From contig OX326958.1 in the NCBI GenBank assembly GCA_946800325.1, positions 15,590,992 through 15,654,991 on the forward strand: a stretch of 64,000 bases of DNA. Direction: 5' to 3'. The position numbers were made by a program, and so were the translations under genes. Numbering within the stretch: the first letter of the stretch is position 1; every line of letters begins with the position of its first letter. This DNA is from Luzula sylvatica (lineage: Eukaryota > Streptophyta > Magnoliopsida > Poales > Juncaceae). The notes below the pieces were generated by a model that was given only the letters and a program-made list of their open reading frames with translations, made no database searches and was not told where the DNA came from. Shown piece by piece: positions 41,831 to 54,944 of the stretch.

Positions 41831-42614
41831 ATCTCGGGACGAACTCGTAATGGCATCAACTTGGACCGATACCTCAAACTACATCTTATCTCCAACTGTA
41901 TCATTATTCTCAAATGTCGACTTGGGTTTAACCCCTTTTTCATTCAACATTATTGACTCGTTAAAAATGACCTCCCTCAAGATAAATATTTTGAAACTTT
42001 TGGAACACCACAATTTATACCCCTTAACATTTTCGGGATAGCTGAGAAAAACACATTTCGTTGACCTCGGCTCTAAGTTTCCTTCATTCACATTAGCATA
42101 AACGGGACACCCAAACACCCTCAAAATATAATAATTTGTCGGCTTGCCGAACCACATTTCCTCGGGCGTTTTACATTTAATCGATATGGTAGGAGATATA
42201 TTTACCAAATATCAAGTTGTATTAATGGCTTATGTCCAAAACTTCTTACCCAGACTCGCATTAGAAAGCATACTTCTAGCTCGTTCGAGTAGTATCATAT
42301 TCATGCGTTCCGCAACTCCATTTTGTTGTGGAGTATTTATTCATCACCGTTTTGTGCCGAACAATACCTTGGCTTTACAAAAATAATCAAACGTTCGGTT
42401 ACAAAATTCCAAACCGTTATTGGTTCTCAACCGCTTGATTTTTTTTTCCTGTTTGATTTTTCGAAAGCGACTTCCATGCTTTAAAGGTGTTAAACACCTC
42501 ACTTTTCTCTTTCGAAAAGTAAACCCATAATTTTCTAGAGAAATCATCTGTGAAAATAATCATGTAACGAGAACTTTTACCAATTGATGGCACATTAGAG
42601 GATCTCCAAATATA

Positions 42615-42903
42615 CACTACAACATATATGGCCTATTGGGGCAGCAAAAACTGACCCAACAATACCTCAAAATCGTCCCTATAGCTTATTGGGGCGGTCA
42701 GTCGACCCTAACTGGGCGTTCCTAAAAGTCGTGACCCAAACAGGGGCAGGCCGACCCTATAACGTTTTTGGGGCAGTATTTAATGGGGCGGGCCGACCCT
42801 ATAACCATCAGTCTATTCACAACATAAATAGTACAGTCAGTACTGACGCGTCAGCTAATGGGGCTGGCCGACCCTAATAGTATTTATTAATATTTTTTTA
42901 ATT

Positions 42904-42989
<86 letters not shown>

Positions 42990-44232
42990 AACATATATTT
43001 TCCGACGATACAAATTACAAATACAAAATCAAATTACAAATTACAAACACACATCAATAGAAAAAAGTATATTAACTCATCAGTAGCAAAAAGTATATCA
43101 ATAACAAATTACATATATTTTCCGACGATACAAATTACAAATACAAAATCAAATTACAAATTACAAATTACCACCTCCCTCCATGGCCCCTCGGTAGCCC
43201 AACCACCATCCTCATCATCTTTCAATTAACCCATCTATTCCTAAAATAAAACACAAACAATTAATAAAGAAGAATTTACATTTTTACCATTCTAAAACCC
43301 AAAATATTACATTAACCCATCGATTCGAAATATAAACACAAACAATACATCATTTTTTCCATTCTAAAACCCAAAATAACACGAGAAATTGAGGCAGGAG
43401 AAGTGGCAGGAGAGAAAATAACCTTGAATAACACGAGAAAATAACACGAAAAATTACCCCTTATTTTTCGAAACAAAATTTCAGATCTAGTATAAATTGA
43501 GGAATTAACACATGAAATTACCTTGAATCGAAGTGAGAGAGCACGAGAGAGTGGCAGGAGAAGTTGAGAGAGAGCACGAGAGAGAGGTCATGGATCGGTT
43601 TGTCGAAATGAAGAAAGAGAGCACGAGAGAGTGGCTGGGCTGTCGTTTGTCGAATCGAAGAGAGAAAAAAGGAGAGAGTGGGAGGATTTGAGAGAGAGAG
43701 AGAGCACGAGAGAGACGGAAGGAAGATTTCTCGGCTCAACCCTAGCCGAGAAGAAGTGGGAGAGAGAGCGAGAAATGGTGAAGAGGAAAAAAGGGGAAGA
43801 AAGAGGGGAAAGAGAGAGAGAGGAAAAAAAAAGGAAGAGAGAGGTTCTGGCGAGAGAAAAAACAAAAGAAAAGAAAGAGGGAAGACTAGCGTCAGATTTT
43901 GGGTCGGTGAAAATTTGGGGCAGGCGGTTACAATAGCCTATTGGGTCGGCCAACTATTGGGACCGGCGGTTACAAAAGACTGTAGGGTCGGTACGGACTA
44001 TAGGGGCGGGCGGCCACAAACGTTTGGGGCGGGCTGACCCAAATTTCACCTGACCCAATAGTCTTTTTGGGACGGTACAAATATTTTGGGACGGGCAGAC
44101 CCTGTTTTTTGAACGTATTGGGGCAGGCCGACCCTGATTTGACCGACCCTGATGTGTTATTGGGGCGGGCAGACCCAATGACAACACAAATTTAGGGGCG
44201 GCCCGACCCTACAAAATAATTATGTTGTAGTG
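42615..44232. mobile_element. Non-autonomous CACTA element, 1618 bp, in element B
   Basis: Ends CACTACAACATA and TATGTTGTAGTG with 3-bp duplication ATA (42612-42614 and 44233-44235), the mark of CACTA (En/Spm) elements. About five left and ten right subterminal copies of a TTGGGGCGGGC.GACCCTA motif occur in both orientations. The interior has a (TA)n run (42907-42985) and a GA-rich stretch (43520-43880). No transposase. Confidence 0.94.
42907..42985. repeat. (TA)n microsatellite in the CACTA element
   Basis: About 79 bp of uninterrupted AT. Confidence 0.97.
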
Positions 44233-44500
44233 ATATGAATGGATATAATCTAATGTTCCCTTTGTCAAGTGAATGGCCGTAGAGAGATTTAACAGCCTAT
44301 GTTTTTCCAATACACAAATACTCACAAAATGAAAAATTGCATGTGTATTTGTTTCCCAATAAGTCTCTTTTACTTAAGATGGTCATTCCACGCTCGCTCA
44401 TATGTCCCAACCTCATATGCCAAAATTTTGTAACATCTAAATCGTCCGAGACCGAACTTGCAATAAATCCAGAGACCGAGACCATGGAACCTTGTAAGAA

Positions 44501-46330
44501 GTAAAGAGTTCCAATTTTCCTTCCTTACATAATGATAAGAGAATCTTCAGAGACCCGAAGGACTGCACCTTCACTTTGGGCCTAACAACCCTTCTCTTCA
44601 AATGAACCCAAAAAATCAGATTTTTAGTTAAATAGGATATGTGTCTCACACCCATTAACCTTCGAATTTTTTCATCATGAAATTTAATTATTACCGAACC
44701 AATTCCGACAACTTTACACAAATTATTAGTACCTAAAAGCACACGTTTTCACGAGAAGGCTCGTAGGTTTCAACCTAATATATATTATGAGTCATGTGTT
44801 GAGATGCATCCGTATCCATAAACCCAACAAAATTTACCATCAATATTGGTTTCTACCACACAAAGAGTATCACACGTGTTACATTTGGCCACATTGGCCT
44901 CTTGGGAAGAAGAACATTTTTTTATCCGCCTTTTGTTTATCTTTAAGTTTCCAACAATAGGCCTTAATGGGTCTGTTCTTCTTACAATAATTACATGTCA
45001 CGTCTTTGTATTTAGACTTTGTAAGGATTTTCGCATCTTTGGCGTACCTTCAACCATATGTAAGGTGTAGAGACGTAACGTTAACCGTAATCGGTTAGTA
45101 AGGGACTTCTTCATGTAAATGTCCTCTAATTTCTCCCACAAGGACTTGGCTGTTTTCTCCGAAAGGACTTCTTGAAGTGTTGAATTACTCAAACACAATT
45201 GGATATATGAAAGGAATTTTTCATCCATATCCTTCCATTTTTTATCATTAACCGCTTGAATTAATTGTGTTTTGTCATAAATGAAGGAAATACAGTTTTG
45301 GATCGATGGTAAAAGTATACGTATAAGTATAAATGAACGTACGCATTCGTGAGATTAAATAAATGTATAATGGGATTATACGCTATTGTGATCCAGAGGG
45401 TCTTCCGTTATGACGGAGCTTAAACTCCGTTGTAACGGAATGCTTCGAGTATGATATGTGTATTGTACATGCTCAAGATAGAGAGGGTTCCATTGTGACG
45501 GATGCTTTGTCAGTTGTTACGAAAGCCTACGTGCATTATGCATACTCGAGACAGAGAGAGTTCCGTTGTAACGGAAGCTTTGTCTGTTGTAACGGAAGCC
45601 CTGCAGGATGCGTGTAATAGTTATACACAACATTTGACCCAATATATATATGATGTTTCTCTCTCCTCTAACTAATCCAACTAAGGAATTCAGTCTAACA
45701 CTTATTTAAAGAGTGCAAAGAAAGAGAGAAAGAGAAAAGAGGAGAAAAATTATTTTTCTCCATTAGATATCATAATCGAACAAGTTAAGCAAGTTCACAC
45801 ACGCTTCGTCTGGGCAGTTGCGTGTGTGACCGAGAGACTAAAACTTGCGGTGGATACGAGTAGAAAAATCTTATTTTTGGTTCTCGTTTGCGATCGAACT
45901 AAAATTAGGGTTTGACCGAAATCCTTTCGGTTAACCCACAAGGGGGAGAACGTTCTTTAAATGGTGTCGACTCATGTGGTATGGGACGCACGCGTTGCCA
46001 GAGCAAGAAGCTCAATGAAAAGCATGACGGAGTGGAGAAGAAGAAGTAAGAATAAGTGCGACAACCCTTCGTCCATCATCAATTTGGTGCAGTATGATTG
46101 TATGTCAATCCTTCCATATTAGTATGCCCGGATCGATGACAGAGTCTTCAAACTTAGGAAAATCCACCGTGTCCCTCATCTGCTGCGCAGGACGTCGGGC
46201 CGTCAATTTTCAAATAATTAATGGCGCCCTTGAATCCAGGACTCGATAATATTGGTGCCATACGCACTTGCCAAAGTGCAAAACTCGTTTTGTTATCATA
46301 CTCAATGTCATATTTAGACATTTCCATAAA
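44501..46330 (-). pseudogene. Element B gag and protease region
   Basis: Gag begins near 46327 (MEMSKYDIEYDNKTSFALW). It continues after the family A LTR at 45282-46200 as KWKDMDEKFLSYIQLCLSNS, SLWEKLEDIYMKKSLTNRLR. A zinc-knuckle relic CNYCKKNRPIKAYC lies near 44950-44995; the GH of the usual C-X2-C-X4-H-X4-C is lost. Protease-like sequence follows to about 44550 but no catalytic DSG was confirmed. Confidence 0.75.
45282..46200 (+). repeat. Family A-related LTR inside element B gag
   Basis: Starts TGAAGGAAATACAGTTTTGG exactly like family A, has a TATA-like ATATATATATG near 45642, and shares CGTCTGGGCAG and CGGTGGATACG(A/G)GTAGA. The right end, CTGCTGCGCAGG at about 46180-46191, is followed by diverged sequence, so the end and duplication are not defined. 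It carries six TTCCGTTGTAACGGAA-like palindromes (45402-45598). Confidence 0.8.
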
Positions 46331-46610
46331 CAATACAATAAAGTATCCCCAAATCAATAAACAGTCTCACAATAAATAATCCCCAAGTCACAAAGTAATT
46401 TGTGCAAAATCATAAAATTACTAAATAAAAGAGAATAGATACCTTTTTACAACACAATCATACCACAATAAGATTAATATAAAATCATCCAAAAAAACTT
46501 CAAACTTTAATGTTAGAAATCGAAAAAAAAAGCAACAAACAAATCTGCGATGAAAAATCGTTTAATCATGGTAGCAATGGTGGTGGCCAACGATGGCTCT
46601 GATACCATAA

Positions 46611-47412
46611 TGTTAGGGATTAAGCCGAATAGTAAGAAACAATCATTATCAATAGGGTTTACGGATAATATAAGCTTTAATAGTGAAAAGGAGACTTGTT
46701 TCGGGAAGAAGTAAGTTTGGAAAAAAATAAGTGAGCGAGAGAGGAAAGAAGAGGACTAAAATAATATGAGATAAAATAAGTCTTATCCTTTCACTAGCCA
46801 TAGGCTCTTTAAATACACAAAAACAAAACATAAACTTAAATATAACTAAATCCAGGACCGGCCATGGGCATAGGCCTATGAGGCCCGGGTCTAGGATCCC
46901 CAAAGAACGAGGGTTCCGATATGAAATTTAAGTATGGAATTTTATTTTAACAAGCAACAATGGTGAAATATCACGGTTTGGGGAAGAGTTCTTATTATTT
47001 TATATTTGTTAAACCAAAAACTATATCCAATATCATACAATAGAATCGTAAAAAATAAAAAATAAGTACTGAAATGAATGAAAAATAAATGACCAATTTT
47101 TTTATTTATTATTATAGTATTCATAATTTTCATTTTATAAGATTAGTACTATAAAAATGTGATTAGAAAACATTAATCTTTCTAAAATATTATATGCTAT
47201 ATTAAATAAAAAAATATTATCTGATATATTAAAACAATAAATTTTGATAGTTATAAGTAACATTTAGTAATTTACTTTTAATTCAATATTTTTGTAAGGA
47301 GAACATATGTTAGGTCTTGTAATTTTTGGCATGGGTCCTTAAAAATGCAGTCCTAACTTGGACCATATAACTAAATCATGGACGATAGTAATTTTGGTTC
47401 ACGAATATAACA
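46611..47412 (-). repeat. 5' LTR of element B, interrupted
   Basis: 46611-46852 and about 47354-47412 match the LTR at 38309-38599. The sequence between is foreign. Confidence 0.82.
46853..47353. mobile_element. Probable insertion within the element B LTR
   Basis: Begins CCAGGACCGGCCATGGGC and ends TTAAAAATGCAGTCCT; the ends are at most weakly inverted. GGCC-rich CAGGACCGGCC starts are common in some plant hAT-like elements. Class uncertain; AT-rich inside. Confidence 0.4.
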
Positions 47413-48442
47413 AATACAATATGATATTTTCTCGTTTAATCTTTGTAGAGGCATAAGTGATATTTATCATGTTATACTTACTCGTGACTTTTCACATTTA
47501 TGCAGAAGGGTTAGGGGTCAACGGTTTAGATAGTGGTCATACAAGATCCATATCCATATTATTTTTCTTTCGGATACATATACGATTCAAATATTTTGGG
47601 ATAGCGAAAATGGATATGGTTACGGTTCTTTCTCGAATATTAAAACAAATATGTGTTATGATAATATAACTAATTTTTTAACTATAAATATATATAATTT
47701 GCGACATGAACGATATATGTTTATACTTAAACGTGATTACATGATTGTGATTTTAAATCAATTACCCATCATTAATTTATATATGTGATTATTCAACTAT
47801 TATCAAATAAAATACACAAAAAATTATATAATATCCGGATCCGGATACTCGAATTCGGTTCCGAATATTCGAACCTACAAATATTCGGATATGCAACCGG
47901 GATTCGGTTCCGACACCAAAACCGAATATCGGATACGATTCTGAATCAAAAAATTAATAATCGTATGCATATCCGGATTTTTTTTTAATTCGAATATATA
48001 TATTCGGATACGGTTCGGGAAATATGCACACCATAGACATTAGACACCCCTAAGAAAGATACTTATCAAATTATGTCTAAATAATTGTTGCGTGATCTTC
48101 GCCAAATATGGCCCGACATTTACATAAAGTCGAGCATTATTGCTATACTTACATAAATAAACCACCGATTCATTACCGAAATTTACATGGCACTAATTCA
48201 TTGGCCAAGAATTAGTAGGACCTACTAAAATCTTTCTTTTTATAACAAATCGGTAATGAATATGTGATTGAATTCGGTAACTCAAGCACTTTTGATATAT
48301 AAATCTCGCCAATTATGACCCGATATTTATATATAGAGCATTTATATATGGTATGGCCAAAATCAATATTCCAAATCCGGTTATGGGCATAGTATGTGAT
48401 TCAAACCTCACATTATTATTATTATTATTGTTATACTTATCA
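47413..48442. other. Non-coding; possible hAT-type MITE
   Basis: TTAGGGGTCAACGG at about 47508 and ACACCCCTAA at about 48044-48053 could be hAT-like ends. Between them are CGGATAC/TTCGGTTCCGA repeats. No clear 8-bp duplication. 48054-48442 holds nothing recognised. Confidence 0.35.
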
Positions 48443-49160
48443 AAATGAACTACATCGGAACACGTGTCCTTTTCTATTAATTTTATGTTTTTTTTTTATC
48501 CAAACGTATAACGAATCACAATAATGTGTAAAGATTTAGTGTTGTATCACTTTTGTAGCTAATTATGTAACGAGTAAAATTTTCAATTGACAACAATGTG
48601 ACACGTGTCATTTTCATATTTTATGTTTTATTATTTTTGTAAGCAATCATGTAATGAGGCAAAATAATTGGTAAGATCTAGTGTTTCATAATTTTTGTAG
48701 TCAATTAGTGATGTACTAACGAATATCAAAATAAATTCCTCTTAATACTTATTTTAATATATTAAAAAAATTCATAGTGTATTTTAATTCTTAAAAAATT
48801 TCAAATGAACTACATCGGAACACTTGTCCTTTTTTATTAATTTTATGTTTTTTTTTTAACCAAACGTGTAACGAACCACAATAATGTGCAAGATTTATTG
48901 TTGCATCAATTTTGTAGCTAGTCATGTGACGAGTCAAATTTCCAATTGACAATAATGTGACACGTGTCATTTTCATATTTTATGTTTTGTCATTTTTGTA
49001 AGCAATCATGTAATGAGTCACAATAATTGGTAAGATTTAGTGTTTCATAATTTTTGTAGTCAATTAGTGATGTACTAACGAATATTCAAATAAATTCATC
49101 TTAATACTTATTTTAATATACTAAAAAATTCATAGTATATTTTAATGTAATATTAATATC
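48443..49160. repeat. 360-bp tandem duplication
   Basis: AAATGAACTACATCGGAACAC begins at 48443 and again at 48803; the ~360-bp units stay alike throughout (GACACGTGTCATTTTCAT in each) with scattered changes. Confidence 0.9.
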
Positions 49161-51005
49161 TAAAAATTCACGATAATACTTATTTATTATATAAATAAAT
49201 TCATAATATAATGTGTACGTAACTTTAGAAAGGTATTTATACTCCCATGAAAGAGAAAATGGAAAAAAATATATATTTCTATTTCGTTGCAAACAAAATT
49301 TGAATAATATTTTTTTTTTGAAATATTTACATGGAAATTATCAAATTAGCTCTATTAAAACAAAATACTTATTCTAATCTTTGAAATTATAGTACATATA
49401 ATATTGTCGAGAAAAATATAATACTAATAATACATGTATAATATAATGAATCATGTATATCATTATAAAATTTAGAATCAAATATGAACCAATTTTTTTT
49501 AACATCACAAGTCACAAATATAAAAATAAAATTTATCTCCTATAAAATTTAGAATGCATGACATGATCATTTCGTAATTTCATAATTTCCTAAAATACAA
49601 ACTATAAAAGAAAAATAATAACTTCGCATCATAAATTCTCTATATGTTTTCGAAGTGGAGCGAGGGTACCTTCTCGTTTAAATAAACATTTTTGTAATGG
49701 AGAATTCTCCAAAAATATCCTGATTTTTATGAAGATTATCACTTATTAAATGTCTTAAAAAAAAAACTCTCTATAAGTTTGTCTGAATTATCTTTTAAAC
49801 CTTTATAATGTTACGTTTAATTTTTTCTATCCAACAATAATGATATGAACTAAAATACCATCATTTAATAATTCTCATGTTTATTTTATTCAATTAAAAA
49901 ATAATTAAATATTTTCAACATAATATTTATGATATTATTTGAACGATAGTTTATGATATCTTTTTGCAATGCATTGATTTATTTTATCAGATCATTTACA
50001 TACACAAAAATATTTTATTTATATAAATTATAAATTTATTTTACGTAAATATATATTATTATTGTTATATGTTGGTTATATTTCAATAAAATAACCAAAT
50101 AAATAAATAAATAAATAACGAAATAATTATTTAAATAAATAATATGAATAAAAATCAAGACAAACCTGGTGTAACTACGTGGTCGTATCACTGCTCACTA
50201 AACACATATGACGTTTTATAGTGCAAGATATTTTTGTTTGTCCATCTCCAAAATTCTCACATTTTCGATTTGTCTCGGTTCCGATTTAGTAGCACGGTCG
50301 TAGAACGGAAATTTCCGCCTTGAAATAGATGAAAACATATGCATCGATTTTTCGACCAAGTCAAGCCAACAAAATACAAAATTGGATAGAGAATATAACT
50401 TTAAATTATTTATTTTATGAGAGATATTTATATATTAAATAGAAATGGAATATATGTATACGGAGGATACAATGTGGTATACAGAAAAAACTATCTGCCA
50501 TTCTTGTTTGTACCTTCTTATAAAGGAGAAGAAAGGACCAAGTAATTCAATGCCGTGAATCATTTCTATCAAAACCGAATAGCTAATATACCCCCAATTA
50601 ATCAGGAGTTATCTATTCTTATCACAATTAATCAGGAGTTATCTATTCTTATTTTATGTAACCTCTATTTTAATCTTCTCTTTGTATTCCATATGAAATA
50701 TAAAACCACAATAATTAATTTTAATTCATACATTTTAGTGTACAAATAATATGTGCATTAAAACAATTAATCTAATTGTTTATACTAATTAAAATAAACA
50801 ATTAGATACTATAAAATAATATTATAGTTTTAAAATTTTATTAGTATTATTCATAACAAATAATACAACATTATTGTTGTTGTTATATTTATATTGTTGT
50901 TCTTATGTATTTATATTATTAAATGAAAAATATAATTTTTAGTTTATTATTAACTGAAAAATAAAAGAAAAATTGAATAAATTTATTTATTTGTTATTAT
51001 TTTTG
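49161..51005. other. AT-rich non-coding DNA
   Basis: No gene. One 30-bp tandem duplication (ATTAATCAGGAGTTATCTAT core) at 50595-50652. Confidence 0.55.
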
Positions 51006-51335
<330 letters not shown>

Positions 51336-51356
51336 ATATATATATATATATATATA
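51336..51356. repeat. Short (TA)n between two MITEs
   Basis: 21 bp of AT repeat. Confidence 0.95.
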
Positions 51357-51615
51357 GGGGAGTTCTATCATACACCCTTTTACAAGGGTATTTTGGGTAT
51401 TTTAGCAATTAATTATATTTGTAAAAGGGTGTATCATAAAATTTATCTTTTATGGAGATTTTTGTTTAAATGAACATGAAAAAATTCCAATTTAGTCAAA
51501 AATTAATTGATAAATATGTTTGATATCTTACCTTAAATATTCATAAATGGATAATTACTCCAAATACCCTTGAAAATGGGTGTATGATAAGGAAAGGGGT
51601 GTATGATAGAAGCCC

Positions 51616-51617
<2 letters not shown>
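51357..51617. mobile_element. MITE 2 within (TA)n
   Basis: 261 bp. Ends GGGGAGTTCTATCATACACC and GGTGTATGATAGAAGCCCCC, inner repeats CCCTTTTACAAGGGTATTT against AATACCCTTGAAAATGGG. No coding. Confidence 0.87.

Positions 51618-51683
<66 letters not shown>
51618..51683. repeat. (TA)n microsatellite, followed by (GC)n
   Basis: 66 bp of TA, then TGCGCGCGCGCGTGCG. Confidence 0.96.
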
Positions 51684-51688
<5 letters not shown>

Positions 51689-52116
51689 CGCGCGTGCGTA
51701 CTAAACTCTAAAAAAAAAAAAATAGGAACAAAAACGGCAACCAAACCAAGGTTTATATCTCCGGTTATTATCCAAAATCTAGATTTTAGATCCCGATTTA
51801 ATATATCCTAAGACATCAATGCCAATTGCCAGTATTTGAAATTTTAGGTCGGATATAACCAAAAAATTTGTATCACTAGCTAGTGTGAACCTCTCGCTTC
51901 GATTCTGTTGATTTTTTTCAAACATGTAATACTTTTTTTTCTTTTATTGCACTTTAACTCATTTTAATTGATACTGTTTATGATCACCTGATAGAGATGG
52001 CGGCAAGAGCTCTTAAAAAAGGGCGATTGTATGGAGGAGAATGGCGAACCTAACGAGACTCTCGATACTCACTGGAGACAGTCATTTTTGTCGAAAAGAA
52101 CGAATAATTCATATAG
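51684..52116. other. Non-coding DNA
   Basis: No gene recognised. It ends with TATAG (52112-52116), the target duplication of the next element. Confidence 0.5.
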
Positions 52117-53213
52117 TGTTATGATATGGAAACTTTTGGAATTCCGAGGATTAGGAAATTGGAAAAAGAAAACCATGGGGAGATAGAAAAGTTCTCTATA
52201 TATTGTTATTGTCATAATTGAATAGTAATTAAGGCAATGATTATTTTTTTGTATTATTTTCTTGTATTGGGTATGAATTTAGCTATAAATAGAGGACTAG
52301 GCTAGAGTTTTATTCATTCCAACAAATACCAATAATTGTATTCTCTCTTTCTCCAGTATAGTAAAATAGTTTGAGTGTCGGCGGCCGTGGTTTTTTCTTC
52401 GGGGTTTCCACGTAAAAATATACTTGTGTCCGTGTGTTGTTCTTGCGTGTTTGTTTGCGCCGACGATCGCGATTGCAGAAATGAGATGGTATGGCTCTTG
52501 ACTTGTCTTAAGGAGATTGGAAAAGATAAAGGATGCAAGACACTTTACACCGACATTCAAAGTGCCTTATGCATCGCGAAGAATCCGGTGTCCCACTCGA
52601 GGATCAAGCACATCCAACTGAAGTATCACTACATCCGGGAACTTGTGAATGACGGGATCTTATCGCTGGAGAAGATCCAAGGTGCCAATAACGCTGCAGA
52701 TATATTAACGAAGGAAGTCCCCACCGACAAGCTGAGGTTGTGCATCGCCTTAGTGGGACTGGTCACGTAAGCCGTGGGAGTTGTCGCCGGACTCAAGGAA
52801 ATCCCGCTCGGGACGTGAGAAAAGAAGATTAGTGCAAAAGTCTCCAAGGGGGAGATTGTTATGGTATGGAGAGTTTTGGAAATTCGAGGATTAGAAAATT
52901 GGAAAAATGAAACCTCGAGGAGATAGGAAAGTTCTCCATATATTGTTGTTGTCATTATTGAATGGTAATTAAAGCAATGATTATTTTTTTGTATTATTTC
53001 TTTGTATTGGGTAGGAGTTTAGCTATAAATAGAGGGCTAGGCTAGAGTTTTATTCATTCCAACAAATACCAATAATTGTATTCTTTCTTTCTCCAGTATA
53101 GTAAAATAGTTTGAGTGCCGGCGGCCGTGATTTTTTCCTTTGGGGTTTCCACGTAAAAATACTTGTGTCCGTGTGTTATTCTTGCGTGTTTGTTTGCGAC
53201 GACGATCCTAACA
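52117..53213 (+). mobile_element. Internally deleted Copia element, 1097 bp
   Basis: LTRs 52117-52468 and 52857-53213 (TGTTATGG...CCTAACA) with perfect target duplication TATAG (52112-52116 and 53214-53218). The 5' LTR lacks its last few bases and runs directly into the end of RNase H, so primer site, gag and most of pol are gone. A purine tract CCAAGGGGGAGAT precedes the 3' LTR. CTATAAATAGAGG is a TATA box in each LTR (about 52281 and 53021). Confidence 0.95.
52469..52770 (+). pseudogene. C-terminal Copia RNase H fragment
   Basis: Reads WLLTCLKEIGKDKGCKTLYT, DIQSALCIAKNPVSHSRIKH, IQLKYHYIRELVNDG, NNAADILTKEVPTDKLRLC to a stop at 52768-52770. This is the last ~95 residues of Copia Pol, uninterrupted but without its N-terminal part. 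Confidence 0.9.
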
Positions 53214-54944
53214 TATAGGTGATGGCTGGAAACAAATCCATCGTCTATCTAATACCATCTACGAGTTCATATATGGTGCCTCTCAAATTCTCCCACGGCA
53301 CGTTGATTGAATCAGCTTGATGTCATGTAGTTAATTGAGAGCACCCAGTTATTCAACCCCAATAAATTTCCCTATGTAAGGACTGATATTGTTCCCAATT
53401 AATTCGGTTATATATTAATAATTAAGGGTCGGCCCCCATATATATACTCAAAGTCTCAAACCTTAACACTCTCTCCTCTCTCTCATTTCTTGCCACCTCA
53501 CACACACCTCTCTCTCTCTCTCTGGCGCACACACAATAAACTTAGCCGTCTCGCACACACATAAACAAAGACACATACACCATTGCTTCGTTTTGGAGAT
53601 TTGTTGGCCATTTTCTGTTTATTTTCTTTTTTTGGTCATTTTTTAAAAGATTTGTTGGCAATTTCGGTTTTGTTTCTTTTTTTGTTCGTTTTCTTGCAGA
53701 TTTGGACTGATTTGTTATTTTTTGGAGGGATTTTGCTGTTTTTTATTTGAGTTCTTGCTATTTTTGATTGATTTGTTTTTTTGGGGGGATTTGCTGTTTT
53801 TTATTCGATTTCTTGTTTAATTCAAGTGTATTTTGTGTAAAAATCAAAATCTGGTGCAAAAATCCGATTCAAGATATGATTCTCGTTAATTTTTTGTTGT
53901 TTTTTGGACTAATTTTTTACTTGTTTATTCTTATTTTTCTGATTTATATCCGGTTTCTGTGTATTTTTCTGATTTTAGTGTTAATTGCTATTTTTTCGAG
54001 TTTTTTTGGTTGTTTTTTTGAGCATTTTTTGTGTGTATTCGTGTTTAATTATCTCAATTGTCTTCATTGAATTTTTTCTTGGATTTCCAAATGGATTCTA
54101 GTTCACTGTTGTTAATTGATTAATTATTTTGTGTTATTTTTACATGTTTGTTACTATTAATTAAGTAAATTGATTGTTAATTGTAAGGGTAAACATTAAG
54201 TTGTGATGATTATTAGTGATGTTGATTATTACAGGTTAATTAATTATTGTTAATCAGATATTTGAATATATTTATTTAAATTTTGAATTTTGATTATGAA
54301 CTTATATATTAACTGTTAATTAGACCTCTGATGTTAATTAATTAGTAATTTTGAACTGTCATAATTTCAATTTTTTGTGAATTGGTTATTAATTCGTGAC
54401 AACAAAAATATGCAACTTATTAGTTGCCAGATTTAAAAAAAATGCTTAGAATGATTAGATTGTTAATTAAGCATGTAATTAATGTCACATTTAATGTCAC
54501 ATTTAATGTGTCAATTAATGAATAAATTTTGAAAATCATATTTAATGCCAGATTTATCAATTCTTAATTAGTAACCTTGTACAAATAAAAATCATTGCAA
54601 AATATTCGCTATTAATTGACTTGTTAATTGGAAGAACAATTTGAATATTAATTAACTTTATTTCAAAATTGTGTTAATACATCACGAAAAGTTACTAATT
54701 GACGATTATGTGTTCAAAAGTTATTAATATACAAAGTTAGTAATTAACAAGATCTTATAATTGTATATTATTTGGAATATAAAGTGTGAAATATCATGTA
54801 TGTATTAAATTTATTAAGTTAATTGGCAAAATATGGTTAATTAAGTTAGTTGTCAAAATATGATTAATTAAGTTAACTGTTAAAGTGTAATTGATTAATT
54901 ATTGGAATTACCATGGGTCGATTTGACTGTTTATTGAATTTCAA
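53214..54944 (+). other. Promoter/leader-like sequence and T-rich intron-like DNA
   Basis: 53272-53500 resembles 4861-5130 (ATATATGGTGCC, TTGAATCAGC, TTTCCCTATG, CCTTAACACTCTCTCCTCTC). A CT and CACACA-rich leader follows, then T-rich intron-like sequence to about 54060 and AT-rich DNA with many TTAATTA motifs. No exon was found. Confidence 0.5.

Larger units (their letters stand above)
41840..44500 (-). pseudogene. Element B integrase and GAG-pre-integrase
   Basis: Interrupted at 42615-44232 by the CACTA element. Right side: FWHMRLGHMSERGMTILSKR (44297-44485). Left side: YMIIFTDDFSRKLWVYFSKE, KIKRLRTNNGLEFCN, KCKTPEEMWFGKP, FGCPVYANV, TKCVFLSYPENVKGYKLW. H-H of the zinc site and two catalytic Asp are visible; the downstream part is frameshifted. 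Confidence 0.85.
38309..47412 (-). mobile_element. Second Copia element (element B), minus strand, with nested insertions
   Basis: LTRs at 38309-38599 and 46611-47412 (the latter interrupted). Read on the minus strand: primer site TGGTATCAGAGCC (46597-46609), gag, protease, integrase, reverse transcriptase, RNase H, purine tract CAAGGTGGAGAAT (about 38600-38613). Flanks AATAT and AATAC (47413-47417) are probably a mutated 5-bp duplication. Inserted in it: a hAT element, a CACTA element, a family A LTR, and a ~500-bp sequence in its 5' LTR. All coding pieces are frameshifted. Confidence 0.9.

Noticed and set aside
43518..43953. Several 100-120 codon ORFs on both strands with Ser/Leu or Glu/Arg repeats
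   Set aside because: Products of the GA/CT-rich stretch in the CACTA element; low complexity, no family.
51541..51811. ORFs with long Tyr-Ile repeats
   Set aside because: Translation of the (TA)n microsatellite.
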